Shown here in pieces: positions 10,729 through 24,892 of a DNA stretch of 64,000 bases (within the stretch, counting starts at the first letter, position 1; each line of letters opens with the position of its first letter). The DNA is from Rebecca billardiae RCC1528 (taxonomy: Eukaryota > Haptophyta), in the NCBI GenBank assembly GCA_965240325.2, contig OZ251243.1:1116001-1180000 (forward strand), written 5' to 3'. The notes under the pieces are model-generated. The model was not told where the DNA came from and did no database searches. It saw nothing but the letters and a program-made list of their open reading frames with translations. A program made the translations under genes and the position numbers.

Positions 10729-13035
10729 ATGGCGCCCAAGCCCAACCCGAAGCAGCCGCTCGTGGCGTCGGGCGCGGCGCGCAGCGACGCGTCGTCCGGC
10801 GGCGTCGCCATCGGTGTCGAGGCGCAATCCTTCCCGTCGCGCAACCCGCCCGACCCTCGCAAGGCGCGCTGGATCACCGCGCGCACGGCGCTGTCGACGC
10901 TGCTGCTGCCGTGGCTGGTCGTCCCGGTCTTCGTGCTCGTGCCGCTGGTGCTGCTCTTCGTGCTGATTGGGGGGCTGCTGCCCGTCCTCTACGTCCTCAT
11001 CCTGCCGCTCGCCGTCTTCTGGGCGTACGTCTTTGGCTGGCTGCCGTGGGGCGACCTGTACGACCGCATCGTCTTCTTCGTGATCAAGGTCAAGCTCTTT
11101 GCCGGCGGCGCGCGCCCCACGCCGGGGACGCACATGGACGTGCGCCTGATGCGCCCGAAGCACGCGCTGAAGCGCGCCACCATCGCGTACGCGCTCAACC
11201 TCTCCGTGCCCGATTGGACGGAGGAGGACTTCATCTACTCGAGCGTGCGCGGTGTCGGGCAGGGCAGCAAGCTGGCCGCGTGGCTGAGCTCGCAGCTGCA
11301 CCGCCTGCCCGAGTACGTGCCGAGCACGCGCTTCCGGCCGGGCGAGGACCCGGTGAAGTTCGTGATGAAGTACCTCGGCGAGATCTACCCGCGCATCCTC
11401 GAGGAGTGGCCGGACAAGCAGTCCGACGAGGCGCTCGCGCGGCTGTGCGTGTCCGGGCTGGGCGCGCACCGGCTGGAGAAGGAGGGGCCCTTCTACGTGG
11501 TGCGCACCAACGCGATGGCGGGGCTGCCGGTGCGCCCGGGCCTCGGGATGTACGGCGGCGACTGCTACCTCGACGCCAAGTTCAACGTCGTGATGATCAA
11601 GAAGCAGGGCGGGCTGCACGGCCGGCTCGACAACAAGACGACCGTGCACCGGCCGGGCGAGCCCGACTGGCCGTACGCCAAGTTTGTGTTCCGCTCGTCT
11701 CTGTTCTCGCTCGTCACGCTGGCGGACCACCTGTACGGGCTGCACATGCTCGTGGCGAACGTGGCGGTGGGCGCGGTGCGCGAGCACCTCTCGGCGCCGC
11801 ACCCGCTCCGCCGCTTCCTCACGCCCTTCCTCTTCAACACCGTCACGGTCAACTGGAACGCGAAGACGAGCCTGATCCAGCCGGGCACGCTCGGCCCGCG
11901 CAACTTTGCGTTTGACGAGCACGCGACCGCGGTGGTGTGGGCGCTCGCGCCGGGGCTGGTGAAGCTGGGCGGGCTCGAGAAGGACGCGTTCGAGCCCGAC
12001 TTCGCCGCGTACCACCGCGAGCACGTCGCCAAGCCCGGGCTGAACACGCCGTTCCAGAAGGCGAAGCTGCGGCTGTGGGGAATGTTCTCAAAGTTCTCGG
12101 CCTCGTACGTTGACGCCTACTACCCGGACCGCGCCGAGCTGCTGCGCGACGGCGAGCTGCGCGCGTTCCTCGTCGAGCTGACGCACGGGTTCAGCACGGC
12201 GTTCAACAAGCTGGACCAAGCCTGGGTCGCCGACCTCGACGCGCTCACCGCCGACCAGGCCTACAAGCTCACGGTCTCCCTGCTGGCGCGCATCTGCTTT
12301 GAGGTGAGCGTAGGCCACGAGCACTGCGGCGCTGTGGGCGTGTACGCGCAGGACGTGTCCTTCTGCTCGTTCCGCTGGCCCGAGGGCGAGATGATGGCGA
12401 CCAAGGAGGCGGCGCTGCAGCAGGCGCGCGCGCCCGCCCCGCCGCCGCGCCCGCCCGCCCCCCCGGACCGCCGCGCCCCGCCCCGCCCCGCCGGCCGGTG
12501 CCTTGACGCGCGCGCGCCGTGCCGCGCGCCGCGCGCCGCGCCGCCGGCTGTTTGCGCCGCGCGTGTGCAGGCCGGGCTGATGGCGGCGACGTCGGAGCCG
12601 ATGCCCATGCTGATGAAGCGCGAGGGGTACCCGCAGGACGACTGGTCCTTCCTCTTCCCGGTGCGCGCCACGCGACCCTCTCGCACACCGCGCGCCAGCC
12701 GCTGCGCCGCCGCGCGACGCGGCTGCGCACGCAGCAGCCGCCACCGCGCGCGCGAGCGCGCGCACGCAGCGGTGTGCTGACGCGCGGCTGCCGGCTCGCC
12801 ATCGGCGCGCGCCGCGCGCGTGGGGGGGCGGGCTCGCCCGCAGGACGGCGCCGGCAAGGCGGGCGCCGTGCGCGCGTACGCCCAGTTCCAGGCCGAGCTG
12901 CGCGCGTACTCGGCCGAGTGCGACGAGAGCGTGAAGGGATGGCGGGAGAAATTCGCGGCCGGCAGCCGGAAGGCGCCCGACTGGCCTCTGTGGAAGACCA
13001 ACCCAAAGTACCACGAGTGCTCGATCTCCGTGTGA
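10729..13035 (+). CDS. Membrane-anchored lipoxygenase-like protein
   Basis: Exons 10729-12423, 12571-12660 and 12844-13035; 658 residues. Intron 1 begins GCGCGC and ends TGTGCAG, so it looks like a GC-AG intron. Intron 2 is GT-AG. Residues about 50-105 hold hydrophobic membrane segments. The rest follows the lipoxygenase pattern: HLYGLH (the HxxxxH iron-ligand motif), then HPLRRFLTPFLFNTVTVNW, which resembles the family's HPL...PH...T..IN block. A later GHEHCGAVGVYAQD block sits where the third His is expected. The protein ends NPKYHECSISV; lipoxygenases end in Ile, whose carboxylate binds iron, so a terminal Val is a variant. The Asn four residues after the third His is not seen. Likely an oxylipin-forming dioxygenase or a derived relative. 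Confidence 0.6.
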
Positions 13036-13268
13036 GGCGGCGGGCTGGCGGGCGGCGCGCCCACGGGCGGGGCGAGCGCAGTGCCCCTGGCGCTGCTCGC
13101 GCGCCAGACCTGAGTCGTGCCAGCAGCCGGCCGCACGCGCGCGGCTTACTCATCATTGACAGTGGGCGTAATTCCCCGCCGCCCTTGAATTACGAGTCGT
13201 CTGTAGTCGTAGTATTCCATAAGCGCATGATGACGATGCATTATTGCTTAATATATATATATATATAT
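13036..13268. other. Spacer ending in a (TA)n tract
   Basis: 3' flank of the lipoxygenase-like gene. It ends in a short (TA) tract (about 13249-13268) into which the Copia element is inserted. Confidence 0.5.
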
Positions 13269-13772
13269 TGATTGGCACTTCGTGCGCTGGCGGAGGTTCG
13301 CTCTTTGGCGATGGTGGCGCAGGGGTCTCCCTGCTTCTGATCAGTTCGGTTTTTGTTGTGTGGCTGGTGTAGCTCCAGATCGCTGAGAAAAACTTTTGTA
13401 GGGTTCTCACGAAGGACTCATCCCAGAACTTTCGTGATTAGAAAGTTTGGAGATGCTTCTCGGCTTCTGATTGCGAAGGCACGTTCTCGGAATGATCTGA
13501 TAGTGCATTGCCCTGCGAAGGCTTGAGAACATCTCAGGAGCTTTGATTCCTGGATTGTTCCGCGACGCTTGTTGGCCATTATGAAATGCACGATGAATGA
13601 TGATGAATGAATTGGTGCACTGGACGTGAATAAAACCGACAGTTGAGGTCGATGATAAGGTTTTGAATTTGGAATGAAGCCTCAGCATGGTGGCGCTTAG
13701 AATTGCTCAGCGCCTTGAGATTGAAACCTCGAGCTGGGGAATGGCGCCAATGGCTGCCTTGGGCTTTTGACA
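13269..13772 (-). repeat. 3' LTR of the Copia element
   Basis: 504 bp, TGATTGGCACTT to GGGCTTTTGACA on the plus strand. It matches 20439-20942 without indels. It is the 3' LTR because the element is read on the minus strand and the polypurine run abuts it at 13773-13780. Confidence 0.92.
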
Positions 13773-13779
13773 CGCCCCC

Positions 13780-16700
13780 TCAATTCGAAACTGGTGCAAC
13801 CATGATGTCTCGGAATTTTGCAAACTTGTCCTTGGGTAGCGCCTTGGTAAGACAATCGGCGATGTTTTCCGATGTGTGTACCTTGATGATGTTGACTGCA
13901 CCGAGGTCGACACAATCTCGAATAAAATGGTGTCGTACGTCGATGTGCTTGGTGCGCTTATGATGGATGCTGTTCTTCGAGAGATCAATCGCCCCCTTGT
14001 TGTCCTCATGGATCACAATGGGCGTCTTGGGGATATTGAGAATATCGCTGATGATGTCGCGTAGGTAAACTGCCTCTTTGGCTCCTTCAGCGAGAGCGAC
14101 ATATTCGGCCTCACATGATGAGAGGGTTGTGATTGACTGCTTGAAGGTGCGCCACGATACTGGGCCGCCTGCGTGGAAGTAGATATAGCTTCCTGTCGAG
14201 CGGCGATCCTTTGTATCGTTGGCCCAATCCGAGTCCACAAACATCTCCGTCCGTGGCTGAGTAGGTGTTGATTTGAAAGTGATGCCGGAATTCTTTGTCC
14301 CGGCCAAGTACCTGAGCACTCGCTTGGCACCTTTAAGGTCGTTCGAACTTGGGCTTGCCATGTACCTTGCCAACATGTTGACTGCATAGCTGATGTCGGG
14401 TCGGCAGGTGTTCATGATGAATAGTAGCGCTCCGACGATTGCTCGGTAGGTCTTTGATTCCTCCGACGAGCACGATGATGAATCGTCTGTCTCGATTGAT
14501 GTCGGTTGCTCTGCTGCCGATCTGCATGGGTTGTCGACGGGCGTAATGTCGCTCATGTCGTGCCTCTTGAGGAGATCGGTGATGTACTGTGACATGGAGA
14601 TAGTCGTCGACTTGGGCCCCTGGGTGATATTCATGCCCAGGAACGTCGTTGCTGGTCCCAAATCCCGGAGGGTAAATTCTTTTCGAATTTCCTCAATAAT
14701 CGAGCTGGGCCTTGCGCTGTCGGGGGAGCTGCTCAGAATAAGCAGATCGTCCACGTACACTGCGATGACGTCGATGATGTCTCCGGAGATGCGGACGAAG
14801 ATGCACTCCGACTGTGCGAGTTTCTTGAATCCTTTCTCTCGCAGTTTCTGGCTGAGGCGGAGGTGCCATCGTCTGCCGCTCTGCTTAAATCCTGGAAGGG
14901 CCATATCCCAGTCGGCCGCGACCACATGCCCCTCAGGTGGCTTGAGAGTACACGGGTACAGCGGGGGTAGCGTAGTGTAGATCTTCAGGCCGTCCTCCAA
15001 AGGGGCTTGGAGGTACGCCGTACTCACGTCCGCGGAGTGGATGATCCAAGGTCTTTCTGGTGTTCGTAGCTCCGTCGTCAGTGCCAATAGGAGGCGTACA
15101 TTCTCGTACCGGATAGTAGGCGAGAATACCTCGTCGTAATTGACTCCTTGAATCTGGCGGAAGCCTTGACCAACCAATCTTGCCTTGTACCGTTCGATGG
15201 TACCATCTGGATTGGCTTTGACCTTGAAGACCAGCTTCGATGGGATAATTGCTTTCCCTTTGGGAACAACGACGGGCGTGAATGTGCCCAGTCTGTCGTG
15301 GGCCTCGTATTCTTCCATGATAGCCCTTGTCCAATCGGATGCTTGCTTGCTCTCCATCGCTTCCTTGAACGATGTAGGTACCGGGATATCTGATGCGAGC
15401 TGCGCGAGCTGCGCGCGCGCGCGCGCGCGCCGCGTCGACGGGAAGTATGACTTGCCAGTCATGTTGCGGGTCCGCTGTGGGCGACGATCGGCGGAGGGAG
15501 GAGGCTGCTTCGGCTGCGGCGGCGCGTTGCTGGGCGATGGTCCGCCTCCAGCTCCGGGGCCGTCTTCATCACCGTCGTCGTCGCCGTCATCTCCCTTCTC
15601 GTCGTCGTCGGGGCCGTCCCCGTCATCCTCGTCGTCATCGTCGTCTGATTTCTCGTCCGGCGGTGGTGGATCGTCTCCTCCGCGCTCGGAGCCGCTGTCG
15701 GCGTCGCTGCTGCTGCTGGCAAACTCTTCGTCGCCCTCCTCGATGGTGTTGCTGTCATGGGTCTTACCAGCATCTGCACCTTGAGGAGGTCGCCGAGCGC
15801 TCCACGCCAGCAGGGGGTCCCGAATTTCGCGGATCTCCTTGAAATGCGTAGAGATTCGATCCAAAATGACTTGCTCGTTGAACTTGACATGCCGAGTGAT
15901 GACGATTTTCCCGTCGTCGGCACTCAAAACGATGTATCCGTGCGATCGCTTGATGGCGCCTCGCTCGAAGATACCGTCAAATCCGTATCCCAATAAGATG
16001 CCCTCCCGCGCGCGCGGGAGTAGCTTGTTCTGCTTGTTGATCGACTGTACGAGGTAGATGCAGGGCGAGCCCCAGACTCTCAGCTTTTGCAGGAATGGCC
16101 CGGGCGAGGTGCCAAACATCAACTCGTGCGGTGAAACCAGCTTGCCATCGCTGGTAGGATGCTTGCTCATCAGGTTGCGTTGCGCGGCAGCGCACTTGGC
16201 TGCCCAATGCCACCATTTGTGGTGTACGCCTGAGAGGTACAGCATTGTCCTGGCGTCATTCATGATGACTCCGAGGCCACGTTCGGCGACGCCGTTCAGC
16301 TGCTGCGTGTGGGGGGGCGACATGTAGTTGCATAGCATGTCGTACCTGCGAAGGACTCGGTTCCAATTCTTTGAGTGTAACTCTCGGCCTCCGTCGAGGT
16401 GAATGGTGCATCCGGCGATGCCCTTGTTCTGCATGGTGGCGGATAGAGAGTTGGCTCCCATCTCGCTGGCCATGAGGTCGAGCTTCTCCGGCGCTTCAGC
16501 CTTGTTTTGCATGTCGTAGAAGCGCATGTATCCGGAAAAATCATCGATGAATAGAGTTCCCCACCTTGGAGTCTTGGCGGGCAGCCCGTTGATGGGCCCG
16601 ATGACATCGTTGTGGAGCATCTCGAGCGGTCGAGTTGTCCTCTCACGTGTGCCCGGGAACGGCTTAGCTTTGAACTTGGCAACGTCGGAGGGCTGGTACG

Positions 16701-17373
16701 TGCAGGGCGATGCCTCCGACATCTTGTCGTTCGCGCGGTAGGTTGCGCGTACACGCTTGATATCGGCGTATCCTAGTCTGGATTGCCAGAGCGTGATCTT
16801 TCGCCCGTTCTTGATCGGGTCGACGTCTGGTGGCATGTCGTCCGCGGTGGCGGGCATGGCTGTCTCGGCCTTGGGTACGACTGCCTTGAATCCGACAGTG
16901 TTGTCGGGGCGCAAATGAACCCTCTTGGGGCCGATGCGGATGTATGGTCGTTCGTCGAACACCACAGCCATTCCGGCCGCGGCGAACGCGTTGACTGAAA
17001 AGAGAGTAGTATCGAGATCTTCGACTCCGACTACGTTTTCCAGGCACACCGGCACGGTTGTGTCTGAGTCGGCGTCGAGTAAGTATACGTACATGTCGCC
17101 TGCCTTGGATGCGTGTAGCTCAATGTCGCGCTTGGCGACCTTGACAGACATGCTGATCGGGTGAGCATTGTGTAGCAGGCCGAGGTTGATATCGACAAAT
17201 GATTGGGACGCGCCCGAGTCCAGATACGCGTATTGCGTCGGCTCGAGATCTGCGTCATCGGGTTCCGGGTCGATGTCCTCGTCGTGCATCATCTGGGCTC
17301 GCGGCCTCCCCGCCCGCTTGGGGGGCGGAGGTACTTTGATGAACTTGCCGTCACGCCCGCCGGGCTTGGCGGG
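13780..17373 (-). CDS. Copia Pol: protease, integrase, reverse transcriptase, RNase H
   Basis: About 1197 codons of genuine Pol. The aspartic protease motif is LDSGASQSFV. The integrase core follows, with HNDVIGPINGLP (Asp), IHLDGGRELHSK (Asp) and a Glu in NGVAERGLGVIM; an LWQSRLGY block that recalls the zinc-binding region precedes it. An acidic/Pro linker leads to reverse transcriptase with ARLVGQGFRQ, DVSTAYLQAPL and the catalytic IAVYVDDLLIL. RNase H follows with FVDSDWAND, SSCEAEYVAL and EDNKGAI. The stop at 13780 is only 7 bp from the 3' LTR. The open frame continues upstream into the antisense of the gag foldback; those extra N-terminal residues are not real Pol. The frame shows no stops or shifts in the catalytic domains. 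Confidence 0.92.
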   Translation of the reverse strand, partial: PAKPGGRDGKFIKVPPPPKRAGRPRAQMMHDEDIDPEPDDADLEPTQYAYLDSGASQSFVDINLGLLHNAHPISMSVKVAKRDIELHASKAGDMYVYLLDADSDTTVPVCLENVVGVEDLDTTLFSVNAFAAAGMAVVFDERPYIRIGPKRVHLRPDNTVGFKAVVPKAETAMPATADDMPPDVDPIKNGRKITLWQSRLGYADIKRVRATYRANDKMSEASPCTYQPSDVAKFKAKPFPGTRERTTRPLEMLHNDVIGPINGLPAKTPRWGTLFIDDFSGYMRFYDMQNKAEAPEKLDLMASEMGANSLSATMQNKGIAGCTIHLDGGRELHSKNWNRVLRRYDMLCNYMSPPHTQQLNGVAERGLGVIMNDARTMLYLSGVHHKWWHWAAKCAAAQRNLMSKHPTSDGKLVSPHELMFGTSPGPFLQKLRVWGSPCIYLVQSINKQNKLLPRAREGILLGYGFDGIFERGAIKRSHGYIVLSADDGKIVITRHVKFNEQVILDRISTHFKEIREIRDPLLAWSARRPPQGADAGKTHDSNTIEEGDEEFASSSSDADSGSERGGDDPPPPDEKSDDDDDEDDGDGPDDDEKGDDGDDDGDEDGPGAGGGPSPSNAPPQPKQPPPSADRRPQRTRNMTGKSYFPSTRRARARAQLAQLASDIPVPTSFKEAMESKQASDWTRAIMEEYEAHDRLGTFTPVVVPKGKAIIPSKLVFKVKANPDGTIERYKARLVGQGFRQIQGVNYDEVFSPTIRYENVRLLLALTTELRTPERPWIIHSADVSTAYLQAPLEDGLKIYTTLPPLYPCTLKPPEGHVVAADWDMALPGFKQSGRRWHLRLSQKLREKGFKKLAQSECIFVRISGDIIDVIAVYVDDLLILSSSPDSARPSSIIEEIRKEFTLRDLGPATTFLGMNITQGPKSTTISMSQYITDLLKRHDMSDITPVDNPCRSAAEQPTSIETDDSSSCSSEESKTYRAIVGALLFIMNTCRPDISYAVNMLARYMASPSSNDLKGAKRVLRYLAGTKNSGITFKSTPTQPRTEMFVDSDWANDTKDRRSTGSYIYFHAGGPVSWRTFKQSITTLSSCEAEYVALAEGAKEAVYLRDIISDILNIPKTPIVIHEDNKGAIDLSKNSIHHKRTKHIDVRHHFIRDCVDLGAVNIIKVHTSENIADCLTKALPKDKFAKFRDIMVAPVSN

Positions 17374-18652
17374 ACTTTTCAAGCGTATCAAGGACATGAT
17401 GCTGCCAAGTCTCTTTTCGTACCTCGAGTCGAAAAGGCACATCGTGAACCCGAATGAGAATTTCCTGAATTTACATACTCTGCTCGAAATCTTCGAGCAC
17501 GAGCTGAACGTATCGACCATGTCGGAGCTCCGGGCTGAGTTCAAGAAGCTCTACCCGGACCGACCGACCCCGGTGAGCGGCCCTGAGATGATCAAGCAAA
17601 CGGTGGAGATGGTACGCGCATCACGCTATCGAGAGCTAGACGACGCCACACTCCTCGTGTTCAAGCTGTACAATGGGATGCACGAGCACCCAGAGGTCTA
17701 CTCGACCGTCATCTCTATTTACGGTTCAATGTCGCCCCAGCAATGCGTGGCGCAGACCGAACAGCTCACCGCCCAGATCGAGGACGCATACAGGCGTTGG
17801 ACTCAGTCGCCCAAGGGACGACAGGCAACGCAACGTGACCCCAAGCGGGGCGGTCCCGCGCACGCTCTCAATACTGAGGAGGCGGACCGCCGACAACCAG
17901 CCGTCACGTGCTCGCACTGCGGGCTACGCAATCACACCGCAGAGCGGTGCTGGAAGCTACATCCAGACTTGCGGCCACCCAGGCCGCCCGGTGCACCAAA
18001 ACAGGGCGGCTTGAAGTTGCCCTGTTTTGGTGCACCGGGCGGCCTGGGTGGCCGCAAGTCTGGATGTAGCTTCCAGCACCGCTCTGCGGTGTGATTGCGT
18101 AGCCCGCAGTGCGAGCACGTGACGGCTGGTTGTCGGCGGTCCGCCTCCTCAGTATTGAGAGCGTGCGCGGGACCGCCCCGCTTGGGGTCACGTTGCGTTG
18201 CCTGTCGTCCCTTGGGCGACTGAGTCCAACGCCTGTATGCGTCCTCGATCTGGGCGGTGAGCTGTTCGGTCTGCGCCACGCATTGCTGGGGCGACATTGA
18301 ACCGTAAATAGAGATGACGGTCGAGTAGACCTCTGGGTGCTCGTGCATCCCATTGTACAGCTTGAACACGAGGAGTGTGGCGTCGTCTAGCTCTCGATAG
18401 CGTGATGCGCGTACCATCTCCACCGTTTGCTTGATCATCTCAGGGCCGCTCACCGGGGTCGGTCGGTCCGGGTAGAGCTTCTTGAACTCAGCCCGGAGCT
18501 CCGACATGGTCGATACGTTCAGCTCGTGCTCGAAGATTTCGAGCAGAGTATGTAAATTCAGGAAATTCTCATTCGGGTTCACGATGTGCCTTTTCGACTC
18601 GAGGTACGAAAAGAGACTTGGCAGCATCATGTCCTTGATACGCTTGAAAAGT
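17374..18652. repeat. Foldback palindrome: 634-bp arms, 11-nt loop
   Basis: Arms 17374-18007 and 18019-18652 are reverse complements of each other around the loop GGCTTGAAGTT (18008-18018). Every stretch I compared matches, and both arms encode the same Gag segment on opposite strands. The right arm is in normal Gag context; the left arm is the inverted extra copy and breaks continuity between Gag and Pol. Either a template-switch product or a hairpin artefact of sequencing or assembly. Confidence 0.9.
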
Positions 18653-20438
18653 ACTTCCACCGATCGCTCGTAGACGATCGTCATCTGCATGATGGTGGTG
18701 TCCGCGTCCATGTTTGCGAATGCGGTTGCGTAAGGTTCCCGAATAGCATTTTCGGCTGTCCACACGGCTGCCTCGGCCAGCGCGTATCCGGAGAGCCTGG
18801 CCTCGACGAGGGTGACCATGGACGACGTAGTGTCGGTCGCTCTTCCCTTGTAGGAAGCCTTGACCTCGGTGACTGCGTCCTTGATCGCTCCGTGGATAGC
18901 CATTTTCGATTTGATTGTGAAGAAATTCAGCTTGTAGCTTCCGACGCCGAGCTGGCTTGTCTGCACAGCCATCATTGCATGTGCGTCGGGCAAGTAGGTG
19001 CAAGCTTCGCTTCCATTTCTGCGCGTTCGCGGTGACGCGTGGGGCGAGCTTGTCTCAATGTGGTCCTCTGCTGTGGTATAGCTGTCAATGTCCGACGTAG
19101 AGGACTCGTCCCCATGGCTGCTCTGCTGTGCGCTGTTGTCGGCGCCAGTCGCGGCAGGCGGGTAGTTTGTGCCATGTCCAGGTGGACCGTCGTCAGCTGG
19201 CGAGTGTCCCTCGCCTGCTTCAGAAGTCAGCCCATAGAACTCGTCGTGCAGTAAGCATGCGACACCTGGCTGTAGGAGTGCGTCGTTACAATGGAACATG
19301 AGATCAAACTTGCTTTGGTGAAGCTCGTCCCTTTCCCGCACATAGTCTCCAACTGTGTAGTTGTGACCTTGATGCCGCTCTGCGGCTGCTGCGATGAAGC
19401 CTCCCGATGGCCGCCGAGGGCAAATATCATCGAGGCTGGCGCCTGCGTCATTCACGACGCTCAGGCTGCGGCGATCAGCCGCTGCGACGGGTCCGTCCTG
19501 TTGGTGGACGTGAATGCCATCATCATCGATGTCAATCCCATCGTTCATCGCTGCAAACTGGATGATCTGCTCACATTCGAGCTGATGCTGAACCTGGATG
19601 GCGTCTGCGCATCGGTAGCTGCAGACTCTGCCCATCCCACAGATGTTGCACTCAAGAAGGCAATGCCTCGATGTGCACGACTGATTGTCGCACGGCTGGC
19701 ACGACGCTGGATCATCGTCATCAATCTCACTCCACTGGTTAGGCGTTGTCGCCGCGCCCTTGTAGGCGGGCGTAGAGTCCCAGCCGCTCGCATAGACGGA
19801 AGGGAGAATCTGGAACGTGAAGGAGGGGACATATGGGATCGAGTCGGTCGCCGACTGTCGTCCCTGTGTCTGACGCGCGCTGGGAATCAGCGTGGGGATA
19901 CTTTGCGCGTGCGCGGTGCGCGTGCGCGCGCCGCGTTTGGCCTCGCGTTGCGAGGTTTGGTGGTTGTGACCCCGCGGCTGGAGCGGGTCCCGCAGCGCAG
20001 ACGCGGCGCTGGGTGGCTCTGTGCGCTCCGCTCTCCACGCCCCGTCGTCGGGTGCGTGGTTGGAGTCCTTGTTGACCTTGAAGCGCCACTTGCGGCGCTT
20101 GACCTGTAGTACGCGTTGTCGCTGGGCTTTGCCGTCGCGGCCGCTGAGGTTGTGGTCTTGCTCGCTCCGCGGGGGATGTCCGAAGCGGTAGTCGAGGTTC
20201 TTGAACGAGCGCAGCTGCTCGTTCGAAGTACGCGTCCTCTCGCCTCGCGGCTGCTGCGAAGGTCGAGAGTGGTTGCGTTCCGGTCGGTCGCGTGACGCGC
20301 GCTTTGGCTGCTGCGCCGCCGGTCTGGTGGTGTCGTCGGTCAAATCCTCGCGGATGTCGACCTTCGAGTTCGGGTGAAACCGCGCGCGTCCGCGCGGTGT
20401 GTTCCCACGTTGTCCGCCGCGAAGCTCCCATGAGCTCA

Positions 20439-20439
<1 letters not shown>
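17932..20439 (-). CDS. Copia Gag, interrupted at its 3' end by the foldback
   Basis: Starts at ATG 20439 (MSSWELRGG), whose A is the last base of the 5' LTR. A frame upstream of it stays open inside the LTR as far as 20580. The N-terminal third is basic and Arg/Gln-rich. A Cys cluster with the spacing CNICGMGRVCSYRC, ending HQLEC, looks like a MYND-type zinc finger. The UBN2/Gag-like helical part follows (LFKRIKDMMLPSLFSYLES, STMSELRAEFKKLYP). A CCHC knuckle, CSHCGLRNHTAERC, comes last. After the knuckle the frame runs through the loop into the inverted arm and stops at 17932, so the final residues are antisense-derived. In an intact element Gag probably continued into Pol in one frame. Confidence 0.85.
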
Positions 20440-23455
<3,016 letters not shown>

Positions 23456-23972
23456 TCATGCCGCCTCGATCGGGCGCGACGCCTCGCTCTCGATCCCGCT
23501 GAGCAGGCTGAGCACCGTGTCGATGTCGATCGCGTCGAGATCGCCCGCCGGCGCGTCCGCGACCTGCGCGAGCTCGCGCTCGAGCTTGTGGCTCGCCTCG
23601 ATGGTTTTGGGCGAGAAGAGCGACTGCATCGTGGTGGGCATCGGCTCGTGCAGGGCGGGCATCAAGTTCACGGCGACGGGCGGCGCGTTCGGGTGCGCGA
23701 GCACCGTCGGCGGGATGGAGAGCTTCGGGATGCTGTCCGCAACGACGGCGGCGCCGCCGCCAGGCGCAAGGCTGCCCGGCGGCAGCGGCGCATCGGACTC
23801 ATCGGTCAGTACGAGCCGGCGCCGCTTGGGCGTGGGCAGCTGGGGCGGCTGCGTGGGGTGCGCGTCGGGCTGCGCGGTGCCGAGGTGCGAGAGGCCGAAC
23901 ATGTCCGTCGGCAGCGGCCCGTGCAGGAGCCCGGGCTGGCTCGAGCCCTGCACGGCGCAGCCGCCGCCGCCG

Positions 23973-24003
<31 letters not shown>

Positions 24004-24715
24004 TGCCGCCGTGCATGTGCTGCAGGAAGCCGACGACCTTGTTGACGGTGGTGCGCGTCATGCGCTGCGACTCCTGCGTCTCGCCCAGCGCGCGCTGGAG
24101 CTCCTTCACTTGCTGCAGCATGGTCGCCTGCAGCTGGGACATGCGCACGATCTCGGCGAGCACGGTCGTCGCCGTGGCCGCATCAGAGCCCGCGGCCGCG
24201 GCAGCCTTGGCCTTGGCGGCCGCTGCCGCGCCCCCGCCCGCACCGGAGAGTGGGGGCGTCATGGCCTGCTCGGCGGTGCCGTCGATACTGAACGGGAAGC
24301 TCGCGAGCGGGCCCATCTTCGCCTGCGGGTTCTCCTCGTCGGACAGCTCGTCCGCGCCGCCGGCCTCGCTGCCGGCGCCGCCGCGCCGGCGCGATGGCGC
24401 GCCGCGCTTGCGCGTGATGTTGGCGAGGAGCTCGGGCTTCCCGCGGACGAAGCAGTCGTGACCGAAGGCCCACTTGTCCTTCTCCATCTTGCGGAAGCCG
24501 TACGTGTTCAGCTGCCGGATGAAGCTCGAGAAGTTGTTGTGCTTGAAGTTCTTCGGCAGCACCTCCGACGTGAACGCCTCTGGGTTGCGCACGACGAAGT
24601 GGTCGCCCGCGGCCGACCACGAGATGATCGCGTCGGTGCTCGGGTCGTCGACGAGCTCGTACGCCTTCGCGAGGAAGGGCTTCGCCCCGTCGGCGATCGG
24701 CGCGTCCGCGGCCAT
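23456..24715 (-). CDS. Heat shock transcription factor (HSF family)
   Basis: 419 residues, one exon. Residues about 12-103 are a full HSF DNA-binding domain: KPFLAKAYELVDDPSTD, IISWSAAGDHFVV, LPKNFKHNNFSSFIRQLN, TYGFRKMEKDKWAFGHDCF. Residues about 188-235 form a heptad-rich segment (VLAEIVRMSQLQATMLQQV, ELQRALGETQESQR) expected to be the trimerisation coiled coil. A Gly tract follows, then a basic PKRRR nuclear signal near residue 300. The C-terminus has an acidic/hydrophobic end (DIDTVLSLLSGIE) suited to activation. It binds heat shock elements as a trimer in the nucleus. An HSE-like site lies about 180 bp upstream. Confidence 0.93.
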
Positions 24716-24892
24716 CAGTCAGGTCGAGGGCAGTACGTGTGCGTTGGAGGATGAGGGCTCTTCCAATGAGAGCAGCGCTCCCGCTGCCTTCGCCCGGGCC
24801 GCGGTCCACGCATCAAGCACAGCGCGCTTATTCGCTCCGGCGAAGCGCGCAGAAGCACGAACCGCTGTGAAAGAAAGGGGACTTACGCGAAA

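Noticed and set aside
17168-18094. Plus-strand Gag-like open frame of 308 residues
   Set aside because: It is the inverted arm of the foldback plus antisense of Pol, not a separate gene.
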